From contig NZ_QOVG01000005.1 of assembly GCF_010119615.1 (NCBI RefSeq), forward strand, positions 62,001 to 126,000: a stretch of DNA of 64,000 bases. The letters are read 5' to 3'. Source of the stretch: Pseudoxanthomonas gei (GTDB lineage Bacteria; Pseudomonadota; Gammaproteobacteria; Xanthomonadales; Xanthomonadaceae). Positions 17,453 through 26,424 of the stretch are shown one piece after another (position 1 is the first letter of the stretch; each line of letters opens with the position of its first letter). The notes beneath the pieces are model-generated. The model worked only from the letters and a program-made list of their open reading frames with translations, did no database searches and had not been told where the DNA came from. The position numbers and the translations under genes were made by a program.

Positions 17453-18217
17453 ATGAATGACATCAACGAAGGCAATGACCTCAACCGTGACCCGCTGACG
17501 GGTACGCCTGGCGCGCATCCGGTAGGTGTGGGCGTGGGCGGCGTCGCGGGCGGCGCTGCCGCCGGTGCATTGGCGGGCACCATGTTCGGCCCCATCGGCA
17601 CGCTTATCGGCGCAGCAGTCGGCGTAGTGGCCGGTGCCGCCGCCGGCAAGGGCGTGGCCGAGCGCATCGACCCGACCGGTGAAACCGAGTACTGGCGCAG
17701 CGAATACAAGAACCGCCCGTATGTGGACGCTACGCGCGATTACGATCGCGACTACGCACCGGCCTACGGTTTTGGCCTGCAGGCGCGTGAGAACAAGGCC
17801 GGCCGCACCTGGGACGACGCCGAAGACGAACTGAAACAGAGCTGGAACAGCGCGCGTGGCACCTCCTCGCTGGCCTGGGACGAAGCCCGCGGCGCCGTGC
17901 GTGATTCCTGGGACCGCACCGACCGGACCTACGGCACCTACGAAGACAGCGACAAGTATTTCGCCTCGCGCTTCGACAGTGCGACCTACCGCACTGCCGA
18001 TGAAAGCTTCGACGACTACCGTCCCGCCTATCGCTACGGCACGCAGTCGCGTACCCGCTACGCCGACCGTGACTGGGACGACACCCTGGAGAACGAACTG
18101 AAGGACGGCTGGGAGAAGACCAAGGGCACCTCGCGCCTGACCTGGGAACGGGCCAAGGCGGCGGTCAAGGACGCCTTCAGCTCGCACGACGAATACAGCC
18201 GCTATCGCCGCAGCTGA
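17453..18217 (+). CDS. Glycine-zipper protein with two long imperfect repeats
   Basis: 254 residues. A short polar start is followed by a glycine-zipper hydrophobic segment (about 24-68, many GxxxG steps around GPIGTLIGAAVGVVAG) and then two tandem repeats of about 75 residues (80-155 and 164-242). Both repeats contain a Tyr/Asp-rich part with YxPAYxxG, followed by WDDxxxELKxxW and a helix of the form GTSxLxWxxAxxAVxD. The zipper suggests membrane insertion or oligomerisation. Function is unknown; related proteins occur in Xanthomonadaceae. CAGGAG precedes the ATG at 17453 and a strong terminator follows the gene, so it is a single-gene unit. Confidence 0.8.
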   Translation: MNDINEGNDLNRDPLTGTPGAHPVGVGVGGVAGGAAAGALAGTMFGPIGTLIGAAVGVVAGAAAGKGVAERIDPTGETEYWRSEYKNRPYVDATRDYDRDYAPAYGFGLQARENKAGRTWDDAEDELKQSWNSARGTSSLAWDEARGAVRDSWDRTDRTYGTYEDSDKYFASRFDSATYRTADESFDDYRPAYRYGTQSRTRYADRDWDDTLENELKDGWEKTKGTSRLTWERAKAAVKDAFSSHDEYSRYRRS

Positions 18218-18265
18218 TTACCGCCGCAGGTGTAAGCGGCAGGACGCGAGTCCAAGGTAATGAGA

Positions 18266-18295
18266 AGAGCCCCGCATGTCGGGGCTCTTTTTTTT
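18266..18295 (+). terminator. Rho-independent terminator after the glycine-zipper gene
   Basis: Perfect 8-bp stem AGAGCCCC (18266-18273) with GGGGCTCT (18281-18288), seven-base loop, then a run of T to 18295. Confidence 0.93.
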
Positions 18296-18694
18296 GTTGC
18301 CGCAGCGGCGTGCGGGCAATTCGGCAAAGGGCAGGCGGCGCCAACAGGAAGGTAACCGCGACCGGCATTGCATCCGCAAGCCACAGACCAGCCTCCTCCC
18401 TTGCGCGCAGCGCAGGGGAGGATTTTGCGCTTGCTGTTGCTATGCCTTTGCTGTGGCTTGCAAGCGACGTCTCCGGCGGAGCCGCGCCAAGAGCACCCCT
18501 CCCCAACCCTCCCCTTGCTGCGCAAAGGGAGGGGGCCAACCTTCCCCTTGCTTCGCAAAGGGAAGGCACAAGCGCGTTGCTTCGCAGGCGCACTTCATTG
18601 CGTGCGCCCGTTCTCCCTCCGTTTACGCACCATGGTCCCCGAATGCGGAATACTCTGGCCGCAACAGCTTCCCCCGGCTGTCGGGATGACTCCA
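18296..18694. repeat. Gene-free region with composite hairpin element copy C
   Basis: The left end is at 18395-18422 (CTCCCTTGCGC paired with GCGCAGGGGAG). The core at about 18423-18486 differs from the other copies. The right end (18487-18537) starts CCAAGAGCACCCCTCCCC and ends in CTCCCCTTGC-TGC-GCAAAGGGAG. A further hairpin, CTTCCCCTTGC-TTC-GCAAAGGGAAG, lies at about 18541-18566. The last 130 bases before the transglycosylase gene show no clear promoter. Confidence 0.65.
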
Positions 18695-19942
18695 ATGAAG
18701 TTTTCCAGAACCGCGCGTCTCGCGATCCTGTCCCTGGCTGCCTGTGCCGGTAGCGCGCAGGCCGATGACCTGGTCTTCAACGACTGTCTGGCCGGGCTGC
18801 GCATGCAGGCCATGCAGGCCGACATCAGCAGCGACTCCTTCGACCAGTACACCGCCGGCCTGCAGCCCGACCTGGGCGTGTTGGAGCTGCTCGATGCGCA
18901 GCCCGAATTCACCACGCCGATCTGGGACTACCTGGCCGCCCTGGTCGACGAGCAACGCATCGCCGAGGGCCAGGCCATGCTCGAGACCCACGCCGCGACC
19001 CTGGCCACTGTGGCGCAGCAATACGGCGTGGATGCAGCGACGGTGGTGGCGGTGTGGGGCGTGGAAAGCGACTACGGCAAGACCTTCGGCAAGCGCCCGC
19101 TGCTGGTCTCGCTGTCCACGCTGTCCTGCTTCGGACGACGCCAGCCTTTCTTCCGTGGCGAATTCTTCGCCACGCTGGCGCTGCTGCAATCGGGCGACCT
19201 GCAGCCGCAGGGATTGAACGGTTCATGGGCCGGCGCCTTCGGCCATACCCAGTTCATGCCGACCACCTACCAGCGCATCGCGGTGGATGGCGATGGCGAT
19301 GGACGCCGTGACCTGGTGGCCAGCATTCCCGATGCGCTGGCGTCCACGGCCAACTTCCTCAAACAGGCCGGTTGGCGCAGCGGCGAACCGTGGGGATACG
19401 AAATCAGATTGCTGCCCGATTTCGATGCATCGCTCGCCGGCCGCAAGAGCAAGCGTCCGCTCAATGAATGGAGCGCGCGCGGCGTGACCCGCGTCGATGG
19501 CAGCCCATTGCCGGCTGGCGACGCACGGGCAGCCGTATTGCTGCCGGCCGGCGCGCAGGGTCCGGCGCTGCTGGTGTTGCGCAATTTCGATGCGATCTAT
19601 TCCTACAACGCCGCCGAAAGTTACGCGCTGGCCATCGCCCATCTGTCCGACCGCCTGCGCGGCGGCGCCGCCTGGGTCGCGCCCTGGCCCACCGACGATC
19701 CGGGACTGGGCCGCGGCGAGCGCAGGCAATTGCAGGCCTTGCTGCTGGCCCGCGGCCATGCCATCGGCGAGGCCGACGGCATGATCGGCACGCTCACCCG
19801 TCGCGCGATCGTGACCGAACAGCTGCGCCTGGGCCTGCAGCCGCAGGACGGACGCGCGGGACGCAGGATCCTGGAGGCCTTGCGCAACGAGGCCCCCGTG
19901 ATGCCGCCACCAACGTTACCGCCATTGCCACCGCCGCAATAG
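18695..19942 (+). CDS. Lytic murein transglycosylase, MltB-type, with C-terminal peptidoglycan-binding domain
   Basis: 415 residues. A signal peptide ending in AGSAQA leads to an SLT_2/MltB domain with catalytic Glu124 in WGVESDYGK and the family blocks AGAFGHTQFMPTTY and DGDGDGRRDL. A PG_binding_1 repeat (GEADGMIGTLTRRAI) and a proline-rich tail end the protein. It cleaves glycan strands of peptidoglycan, producing 1,6-anhydro-muropeptides in the periplasm. No lipobox is present, so it is soluble rather than outer-membrane anchored. The frame is open from 18368, but the signal peptide fits ATG 18695 (ATG 18686 is possible). Confidence 0.87.
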   Translation: MKFSRTARLAILSLAACAGSAQADDLVFNDCLAGLRMQAMQADISSDSFDQYTAGLQPDLGVLELLDAQPEFTTPIWDYLAALVDEQRIAEGQAMLETHAATLATVAQQYGVDAATVVAVWGVESDYGKTFGKRPLLVSLSTLSCFGRRQPFFRGEFFATLALLQSGDLQPQGLNGSWAGAFGHTQFMPTTYQRIAVDGDGDGRRDLVASIPDALASTANFLKQAGWRSGEPWGYEIRLLPDFDASLAGRKSKRPLNEWSARGVTRVDGSPLPAGDARAAVLLPAGAQGPALLVLRNFDAIYSYNAAESYALAIAHLSDRLRGGAAWVAPWPTDDPGLGRGERRQLQALLLARGHAIGEADGMIGTLTRRAIVTEQLRLGLQPQDGRAGRRILEALRNEAPVMPPPTLPPLPPPQ

Positions 19943-20039
19943 CAGGCACCATGACTTTCCGCCTGCTGACTTTGTGCACGCTTGTGGGTGCACGGGCGAA
20001 TGGCGACACTGCGCTGCCGTCACCTCTGCTGGAATCCGC

Positions 20040-21719
20040 ATGCGCGCCTGGCTACTCCCGCTGCTCACCCTTGTGGCCGTCTTCCAGCCCGGCACCGCTG
20101 GCGCCGAACAACCTGCCTCGGCGGCCGAGATGGCGCAGTACGCGACCGAGTTGCTCGAGCAGGCCTATCCCGACCGCAGCCAGCCCGGGGTAGCGGTACT
20201 GGTCGCCCGCGGCGACACCGTGCTGTACCGCGGGGCACGCGGCGCCGCCAACATCGAACTCGGCGTGCCCTTGTCGCCGGACCAGGTGTTCCGCCTGGGT
20301 TCGATCACCAAGCAGGTCGCCGCCGCGGGCGTGCTCAAGCTCGCCGAGGACGGCAAGCTGTCGCTGGATGATCCGCTGCTCAAGTTCGTGCCCGGGTATC
20401 CGGGCGGCGACAAGGTCACGGTGCGCATGCTGCTCAACCACACCTCGGGCATCCGCAGCTACACCGATCTGCCCAGGGTCATGGACGGACCGATCCAGAA
20501 GACGGTGAGCACCGCGCAACTGGTCGACACCTTCAAGGCGGAGAAGCCGGATTTCGCGCCGGGCGAGGGCTGGAAATACAACAATTCCGGCTACGTGCTG
20601 GTCGGCGCGGTGATCGAGGCCGCCAGCGGCATGCCCTGGCATGCGTACCTGAAGAAGACTTTCTTCGATCCGCTGGGGATGCAGCACACCGGTTACGGCG
20701 ACGAAACCGTGGCGGTGATTCCCGGCCATGTCACCGGCTACACCCTGGCCAACGACAAGTGGGCGGTCGCACGCTACCTCAGCATGACCCAGCCGCACGC
20801 GGCCGGCGCGCTGGTGTCCACGGTCGACGACCTGCTGCGCTGGAACCGTGCCCTGCACGAAGGCAAGCTGCTGAAGTCAGACAGCTACCGGCAGATGATC
20901 ACGCCCATCGGCAAGGCGCAGGACGCGAAGTACGGCTTCGGCATTACCCACGACCAGCTGCGCGGCCAGGACATGCTCCAGCATGGTGGCGGCATCTTCG
21001 GCTTCAGCACCTACCTGCTGTACCTGCCAGCCGGGGACGTGACCGCGGCGGTGCTGTACAACGCCGACAGCGGCCGGCCGCCGGCCATTGGCACCGACAC
21101 GCTGGCGCGGATGCTGGCCGCGCGCGCCATCGGCAAGCCGTACCCGCAGAAGCAGGCGATCGCGATCGACGCGGCTGCACTGGGCGAATACGAAGGCGTC
21201 TATCGCATCGACAAGGACGCCGCGCGTGCGTTGCGCGTGGTCGACGGCAAGCTCACCTCGCAGCGAACCGGCAGCCCCAGCTACGTGCTGGTCCCGATCG
21301 GCAAGGACGACTTCCTGTTCGAGGAAGGCCTCTCGCGCATGCGCTTCGAGCGCGATGCCGCGGGCAAGCTGACGGCGATGCGTTTCTTCCCCGACGATGA
21401 AGGCGCGGGCGAGCTGGTGGCACGCACCAGCGAAGCCCTGCCGGTCGAACGCGCCGCAGTCGACCTGCCCAGGTCCGTGCTGGAACGCCTGGCCGGCGCC
21501 TATGCGCACCAGGGCATGGCCATGACCGTGGCCCTTGCGGACGACAAGCTCACCGCCCAGCTCACCGGGCAGCCGCCCTTTGAACTGTTCGCGGAATCGC
21601 AGACCAAGTTCTTCCTGAAAGTCGTCGAAGCGTCGCTGGAATTCACCCCCGGCAGCGAACCTGCTGCAGCGGTGACGCTGCGCCAGGGCGGCCAGCTGAT
21701 CGAGTTCAAGCGTCAATAG
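20040..21719 (+). CDS. Exported serine hydrolase of the beta-lactamase/class C PBP family
   Basis: 559 residues with a signal peptide ending in PGTAGA. The catalytic set is S88-I-T-K91, Y180-N-N with NHTSGIRSY nearby, and QHGGGIFG standing for the third motif. The C-terminal 180 residues form a lipocalin-like extension as in many esterase/peptidase-type members. These proteins are usually esterases, D-amino peptidases or of unknown substrate rather than resistance enzymes, so I make no antibiotic claim. The start at 20040 has a nearby GGA and begins the signal peptide. The gene converges on the indolepyruvate oxidoreductase gene. Confidence 0.85.
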   Translation: MRAWLLPLLTLVAVFQPGTAGAEQPASAAEMAQYATELLEQAYPDRSQPGVAVLVARGDTVLYRGARGAANIELGVPLSPDQVFRLGSITKQVAAAGVLKLAEDGKLSLDDPLLKFVPGYPGGDKVTVRMLLNHTSGIRSYTDLPRVMDGPIQKTVSTAQLVDTFKAEKPDFAPGEGWKYNNSGYVLVGAVIEAASGMPWHAYLKKTFFDPLGMQHTGYGDETVAVIPGHVTGYTLANDKWAVARYLSMTQPHAAGALVSTVDDLLRWNRALHEGKLLKSDSYRQMITPIGKAQDAKYGFGITHDQLRGQDMLQHGGGIFGFSTYLLYLPAGDVTAAVLYNADSGRPPAIGTDTLARMLAARAIGKPYPQKQAIAIDAAALGEYEGVYRIDKDAARALRVVDGKLTSQRTGSPSYVLVPIGKDDFLFEEGLSRMRFERDAAGKLTAMRFFPDDEGAGELVARTSEALPVERAAVDLPRSVLERLAGAYAHQGMAMTVALADDKLTAQLTGQPPFELFAESQTKFFLKVVEASLEFTPGSEPAAAVTLRQGGQLIEFKRQ

Positions 21720-21724
21720 CGCAA

Positions 21725-21843
21725 GGCGGGTCCTGACCCGCCATTGCCATCATTCCGATTGCGAGGGCAACGAGCGGGACTGCCTTGTGCAATTGCAGGT
21801 GCAAGTTGCCGCATGGGAACGGCGGGTCAAGCCAGGACCCGCC
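21725..21843. terminator. Two GGCGGGTC hairpins between convergent genes
   Basis: GGCGGGT-CCTG-ACCCGCC lies at 21725-21742 and GGCGGGTC-N7-GACCCGCC at 21821-21843. They lie between the ends of converging genes and probably limit read-through on both strands, but neither has a T-run. Confidence 0.45.
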
Positions 21844-21848
21844 TGCAG

Positions 21849-24800
21849 TTACGCCGCCTGCACCAGCGGGATCTCGCGCGGGTTGTTCCACTTGGACAGC
21901 AGCGCCGCCTCGCGTGCCTTGGCGGTGTGCAGGTGCGCTTCCTTGACATGCCCGTAGCCGCGGATGTGTTCGGGAATGCTGGCGATCTCGGCGGCCAGCG
22001 GCAGGTTGCCGGCGTCCAGTGAGGCCAGCAGGCCACCCACGGTCTTCTCGTAGTCGCCGATCAGCGCGCGCTCGCCCTTGCGTTCGTCGGTGTAGCCGAA
22101 GATGTCGAGCATGCCGCCGCGCAGGAAGCGGAACTTCGCCATCAGCTTGAACGCGGTGAACACCCACGGACCGAATTCCTGCTTGACCAGCCGACCCTGC
22201 GCGTCCTTCTTGGCCAGCAAGGGCGGCGCCAGGTGGAAGTGCAGCTTGTAGTCGCCTTCGAACTGCTGCTCCAGCTTCCTTTTGAAGTCGCCGCTGGTGT
22301 ACAGGCGCGCGACTTCGTATTCGTCCTTGTAGGCCATCAGCTTGAAGAAATAGCGCGCCACGGCCTCGCTCAGTGCAGTGGAGCCGGGTGCGCGCAGGTG
22401 CTCGGCGTCGCGCACCTTGTCCACCAGTGCGCTGTAGCGTTTCGCATACGCGGCATTCTGGTATTCGGTCAGGAAGGCGACGCGGCGCTGGATCAGTTCG
22501 TCCAGCGAACGCGACAGCCGCAGGTCGTCCAGCGGCAGGAACGACACATTGCCCTCCTGGCTGCCGGCATCCTGCAGGCCGCGCACTTCGTCTTCGTTGT
22601 CCGGCGCGCGCGGTGCGCTGGGTCCGGCCATGTCGCTGGTCTCCCAGTCGCCCGGCGGCAGGATCTGCAGGCCGTGCGGGGTGCGCTCGGACTCGGTCTG
22701 GGTGTTGTGGATGACGCCCGCCGCCTCGGCCACCGCGGCCGGATTGACCACCGCCAGCCGGCCCCAGGCGAAGGCCTGGCGATTCATTTCGATCGCCGCG
22801 CCATTCAACTCGACCGCACGCATGATCGCCTCGTAGGAAATCGGCACCAGTCCCTGCTGCCAGGCATAGCCCAGCATGAAGAGATTGGCGGCGATCGCAT
22901 CGCCCAGCAGCGCGGTGGCCAGCACCGTGGCGTCGACCTGCAGCGGCGCGCGGCCGCCCAGCGCCTGGGTCACGGCCGAGACGATGCCGGCGGCCGGGAA
23001 TTCCATGTCCGGGCGCGTGGTGAAGGTGCCGGGCATCGCCTGGTAGGTGTTGAGCACCACCTGCGAACGCTCGCCGCGCACCTTCGACAGCACCCAGTAA
23101 TCGTTGACCACCACCATGTCGCAGCCCAGCACCACGTCGGCTTCGCCGGCGGCGATGCGCACCGCGTGGATGTGCTCGGGGGTGCGGGCGATGCGGATGT
23201 GGGTGGTGACCGCGCCACCCTTCTGGGCCAGGCCGGTCTGGTCGAGCACGCTGGCGCCCTTGCCCTCCAGGTGGCCGGCCATGCCCAGCAGCGCGCCAAT
23301 GGTGACTACGCCGGTGCCGCCGACGCCGGTGATGAGGATGTTCCAGGGCTGCTGGAAATCGGCCTTGAACACCGGCGCCGGCAGGTTGGCCAGCAGTTCG
23401 GCCGGATCCTTCTTCTTGCCCTTGCGCGGTCCGCCGCCATGCACGGTGACGAAGCTCGGGCAGAAGCCATTGACGCAGGAATAGTCCTTGTTGCAGTTGG
23501 ACTGGTCGATCTCGCGCTTGCGCCCGAATTCGGTTTCCTTGGGCAGCACCGACACGCAGAAGCTCTTGACCCCGCAATCGCCGCAGCCTTCGCAGACCAG
23601 GGTGTTGACCATGACGCGTTTCTGCGGATCGACCAGCTTGCCGCGCTTGCGGCGGCGGCGCTTTTCGGTGGCGCAGGTCTGGTCGTAGATCAGGATGCTG
23701 ACACCCTTCACTTCGCGCAGCTGCTTCTGCACCTCGTCCAGGCGCTTGCGGTCGAAGAACTCGACGCCGGAGGGGAAGATTTCCGGCTTGCTCCATTTCT
23801 CGATTTCGTCGCTGACCACGACGATCGTCTGCACACCCTCGGAACGCATCATGTGTGCGATCTGCGGCACCGACAAAGTCCCGTCCACCGGCTGGCCGCC
23901 GGTCATCGCCACCGCATCGTTGTAGAGGATCTTGTAGGTGATGTTGACGCCGGTGGCGACCGACTGGCGGATCGCCAGCGAGCCGGAATGGAAGAAGGTG
24001 CCGTCGCCCAGGTTCTGGAACACGTGCGGCGTTTCGGTGAACGGCGCCTGCCCCGACCAGGTCACGCCTTCGCCGCCCATGTGGGTGAAGGTGTCGGTGT
24101 CGCGGTCCATCCAGGTGACCATGTAGTGGCAGCCGATGCCACCCAGCGCGCGCGAACCTTCCGGCACCACCGTGGAAGTATTGTGCGGGCAGCCGCTGCA
24201 GTAATGCGGCACGCGCGGGAAGTTGGCGCGCGGCAACGCCATCTCGGCTTCCTTCTCTTCCATCCAGCGCAGGCGCTGCTCGATGGACTCAGTGGTGAAG
24301 AAGCGCTGGATGCGGCGGCCGATCACGCCGGCGATGGTGGCCGGCGTCAGTTCGCCGGTGGAGGGCAGGATCCATTCCCCGGCCTCGTCGTACTTGCCGA
24401 CGATGGACGGGCGCGGGCCGGCGCTGGCCGGCCAGTTGTAGAACTGTTCCTTCATCTGCCGCTCGATGAAGGCGCGCTTCTCCTCGACCACCACGATGTC
24501 TTCCAGGCCGTGGGCGAAATTGGCGATGCCCACCGGCTCCAGCGGCCAGGTCATGCCGACCTTGTAGACGCGGATGCCGATGTCGGCGCAGGCCTGCTCG
24601 TCCAGGCCCAGGTATTCCAGCGCCTGCAGCACGTCCAGGTAGCTCTTGCCGGTGGTGACGATGCCGAGGCGCGCGCGCGGCGAATCCAGCACGATGCGAT
24701 CCACGCCGTTGGCGCGGGCGAAGGCCTGCGCCGCTTTCACCGCATAGCGGTGCAGGCGCATTTCCTGGTCCAGCGGCGGATCGGGCCAGCGGATGTTGAG

Positions 24801-25556
24801 GCCGCCGGCCGGCATCTCGAAATCCTCCGGCAGCACGATGCGGCGCGCGAACGGATTCACTTCCACCGACGCCGACGATTCCACCGTTTCGGCAATCGTC
24901 TTGAAGCCGACCCAGCGCCCGGTGTAGCGGCTCATCGCCCAGCCCACCAGACCCAGGTCGAGGATGTCCTGCACGCCGGCCGGATTGAGCACCGGCATCA
25001 TCGCGCTGACGAATTCGTCTTCGGAACCGTGCGGCAGGGTCGAGCTGCGGCAGTTGTGGTCGTCGGCGGCCATCGCCAGCACGCCACCGTGCCGGGAAGT
25101 GCCGGCCGCGTTGCCGTGCTTGAACACGTCGCCGCAGCGGTCCACGCCGGGACCCTTGCCGTACCACATCGAGTACACGCCCTGGACCTTGGCGCCGGGG
25201 AACAGATTGGTCTGCTGCGTGCCCCAGACCATGGTCGCGCCCAGGTCCTCGTTGAGGCCGGGAATGAACTTCACCTGCGCTTCGGCCAGGTGCTTCTTGG
25301 CCCGCCACAGCTCCAGGTCGAAACCACCCAGCGGCGAGCCGCGGTAGCCGCTGATGAAGCCGGCCGTGTCCAGCCCGGCGGCCTGGTCGCGCAGGCGCTG
25401 CATCAGCGGCAGCCTGACCAGCGCCTGCACCCCGCTCAGGTAGATGCGGCCGTCGGTGCGGGTGTACTTGTGTTCGAGGGAGTAATCGTTGTCCAGCACG
25501 TCGATGGCCGGGGTGTTGGCGGAGGACGGCGAGGTGAGTTCGGCGGTGCTGGTCAT
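21849..25556 (-). CDS. Fused indolepyruvate ferredoxin oxidoreductase (IorA-IorB type)
   Basis: 1235 residues joining the alpha and beta functions of indolepyruvate oxidoreductase, which decarboxylates aryl-pyruvates to aryl-acetyl-CoA with thiamine diphosphate and iron-sulfur clusters. The N-terminal pyrimidine-binding part has SGYRGSPLGGFD. The TPP-binding part has GGIGCHYMVTWMD near 475. A cysteine cluster, CEGCGDCGVKSFC, lies near 652-665. The C-terminal gamma-like domain begins at ITGVGGTGVVTIG near 742. The long single-chain form is usual in proteobacteria. A possible -10 (TACAAT on the minus strand, 25619-25624) lies upstream. It is divergent from the small TPR-like gene. Confidence 0.92.
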   Translation of the reverse strand: MTSTAELTSPSSANTPAIDVLDNDYSLEHKYTRTDGRIYLSGVQALVRLPLMQRLRDQAAGLDTAGFISGYRGSPLGGFDLELWRAKKHLAEAQVKFIPGLNEDLGATMVWGTQQTNLFPGAKVQGVYSMWYGKGPGVDRCGDVFKHGNAAGTSRHGGVLAMAADDHNCRSSTLPHGSEDEFVSAMMPVLNPAGVQDILDLGLVGWAMSRYTGRWVGFKTIAETVESSASVEVNPFARRIVLPEDFEMPAGGLNIRWPDPPLDQEMRLHRYAVKAAQAFARANGVDRIVLDSPRARLGIVTTGKSYLDVLQALEYLGLDEQACADIGIRVYKVGMTWPLEPVGIANFAHGLEDIVVVEEKRAFIERQMKEQFYNWPASAGPRPSIVGKYDEAGEWILPSTGELTPATIAGVIGRRIQRFFTTESIEQRLRWMEEKEAEMALPRANFPRVPHYCSGCPHNTSTVVPEGSRALGGIGCHYMVTWMDRDTDTFTHMGGEGVTWSGQAPFTETPHVFQNLGDGTFFHSGSLAIRQSVATGVNITYKILYNDAVAMTGGQPVDGTLSVPQIAHMMRSEGVQTIVVVSDEIEKWSKPEIFPSGVEFFDRKRLDEVQKQLREVKGVSILIYDQTCATEKRRRRKRGKLVDPQKRVMVNTLVCEGCGDCGVKSFCVSVLPKETEFGRKREIDQSNCNKDYSCVNGFCPSFVTVHGGGPRKGKKKDPAELLANLPAPVFKADFQQPWNILITGVGGTGVVTIGALLGMAGHLEGKGASVLDQTGLAQKGGAVTTHIRIARTPEHIHAVRIAAGEADVVLGCDMVVVNDYWVLSKVRGERSQVVLNTYQAMPGTFTTRPDMEFPAAGIVSAVTQALGGRAPLQVDATVLATALLGDAIAANLFMLGYAWQQGLVPISYEAIMRAVELNGAAIEMNRQAFAWGRLAVVNPAAVAEAAGVIHNTQTESERTPHGLQILPPGDWETSDMAGPSAPRAPDNEDEVRGLQDAGSQEGNVSFLPLDDLRLSRSLDELIQRRVAFLTEYQNAAYAKRYSALVDKVRDAEHLRAPGSTALSEAVARYFFKLMAYKDEYEVARLYTSGDFKRKLEQQFEGDYKLHFHLAPPLLAKKDAQGRLVKQEFGPWVFTAFKLMAKFRFLRGGMLDIFGYTDERKGERALIGDYEKTVGGLLASLDAGNLPLAAEIASIPEHIRGYGHVKEAHLHTAKAREAALLSKWNNPREIPLVQAA

Positions 25557-25719
25557 GGCTGGCCCGGGGGATTGGAGGCGGCTGGCGACGCCGGAGTGGC
25601 CCCGGCGCGTGGTCGCAAATTGTATCAGCGCCGTATTCTGTGACCGCCGGCACTCGCCGCTTGTGCGCTGCAGCGGTTACGATGGGCTTGGGGAGTTTGC
25701 TAGTGGCTTGGGGAATCGC

Positions 25720-26349
25720 GTGACCTTATTTCGAATTTTTGCGGCCGCACTGTTGGCCGGCGTGGCATTGGGCGCCCAGGCGCAGACAGCCACCAAACCC
25801 GGCGAGTTCTATTTCGATGCGGACGTCAGCACGGCGCGCCGCATCGTGGTGGTCGAAGGCGAAGGCGAGGCACTGGCCGCAGGCCTGGTCAAGGCGCGCG
25901 CGCGCGGACGCAGGCAGATGGAAGCGACCGCCCAACTGGCGCATGTCGCCATGTCCGACAGCCGTACCGAGCTGGGCAAGTCGCTTTATGAAGAGGCGGT
26001 TGCCGGCACCTCCCAGAACAGCACCATGGGCCGCTCGATCCGCTGGAACTACGCCTGGGACCTGTACCGCAATGGCGATTTCGCCCAGGCCTTCGGGCTG
26101 TGGAACGAGCTTGGTGCAGGATTCGGCGCCCCCAGCTGGGTACCCCCGACACTCGCCCTGTCGCTGTGGAGCCTGGACCGCAAACCGGAGGCGATCCGCT
26201 GGTATGCGGCGGCGATGCGCACGGAGCCCAACCGCTGGGGCGACCCCGCCAACTACCCGGCCTTGCTGCCAGGCTGGCGCGAACAGGAACGCGCGCGCCT
26301 GGCCGAAGTCTTCGCCGCCTGGCAGGCCGCGCCGCCGGCTTGGCCCTGA
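25720..26349 (+). CDS. Exported protein with TPR-like helical pairs, unknown function
   Basis: About 209 residues. The start is a GTG with GGGGA seven bases upstream. MTLFRIFAAALLAGVALGAQAQ is a clean signal peptide, so the protein is probably periplasmic. The C-terminal half (WNYAWDLYRNGDFAQAFGLW, LSLWSLDRKPEAIRWYAAAM) reads as two tetratricopeptide-like helical pairs. I do not recognise a named family. It is divergent from iorAB and may be read together with the downstream oxygenase (75-base gap). Confidence 0.65.
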   Translation: MTLFRIFAAALLAGVALGAQAQTATKPGEFYFDADVSTARRIVVVEGEGEALAAGLVKARARGRRQMEATAQLAHVAMSDSRTELGKSLYEEAVAGTSQNSTMGRSIRWNYAWDLYRNGDFAQAFGLWNELGAGFGAPSWVPPTLALSLWSLDRKPEAIRWYAAAMRTEPNRWGDPANYPALLPGWREQERARLAEVFAAWQAAPPAWP

Positions 26350-26424
26350 TCCAGGGTCCCATGCCAGAATCGCGGCGGTGAGGGTCGGCGTCCACGTCCC
26401 GGCCCCGGAATCGCCCGCCACTGC

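Noticed and set aside
20040-21719. Serine hydrolase as an antibiotic-resistance beta-lactamase
   Set aside because: The motifs fit the broad esterase/peptidase branch of the family, with an extra lipocalin-like domain; no evidence for resistance.
22233-25643. 1136-residue plus-strand frame opposite the indolepyruvate oxidoreductase
   Set aside because: It is a high-GC shadow; His/Arg/Gln-rich text without domains, and the minus-strand gene is clear and complete.
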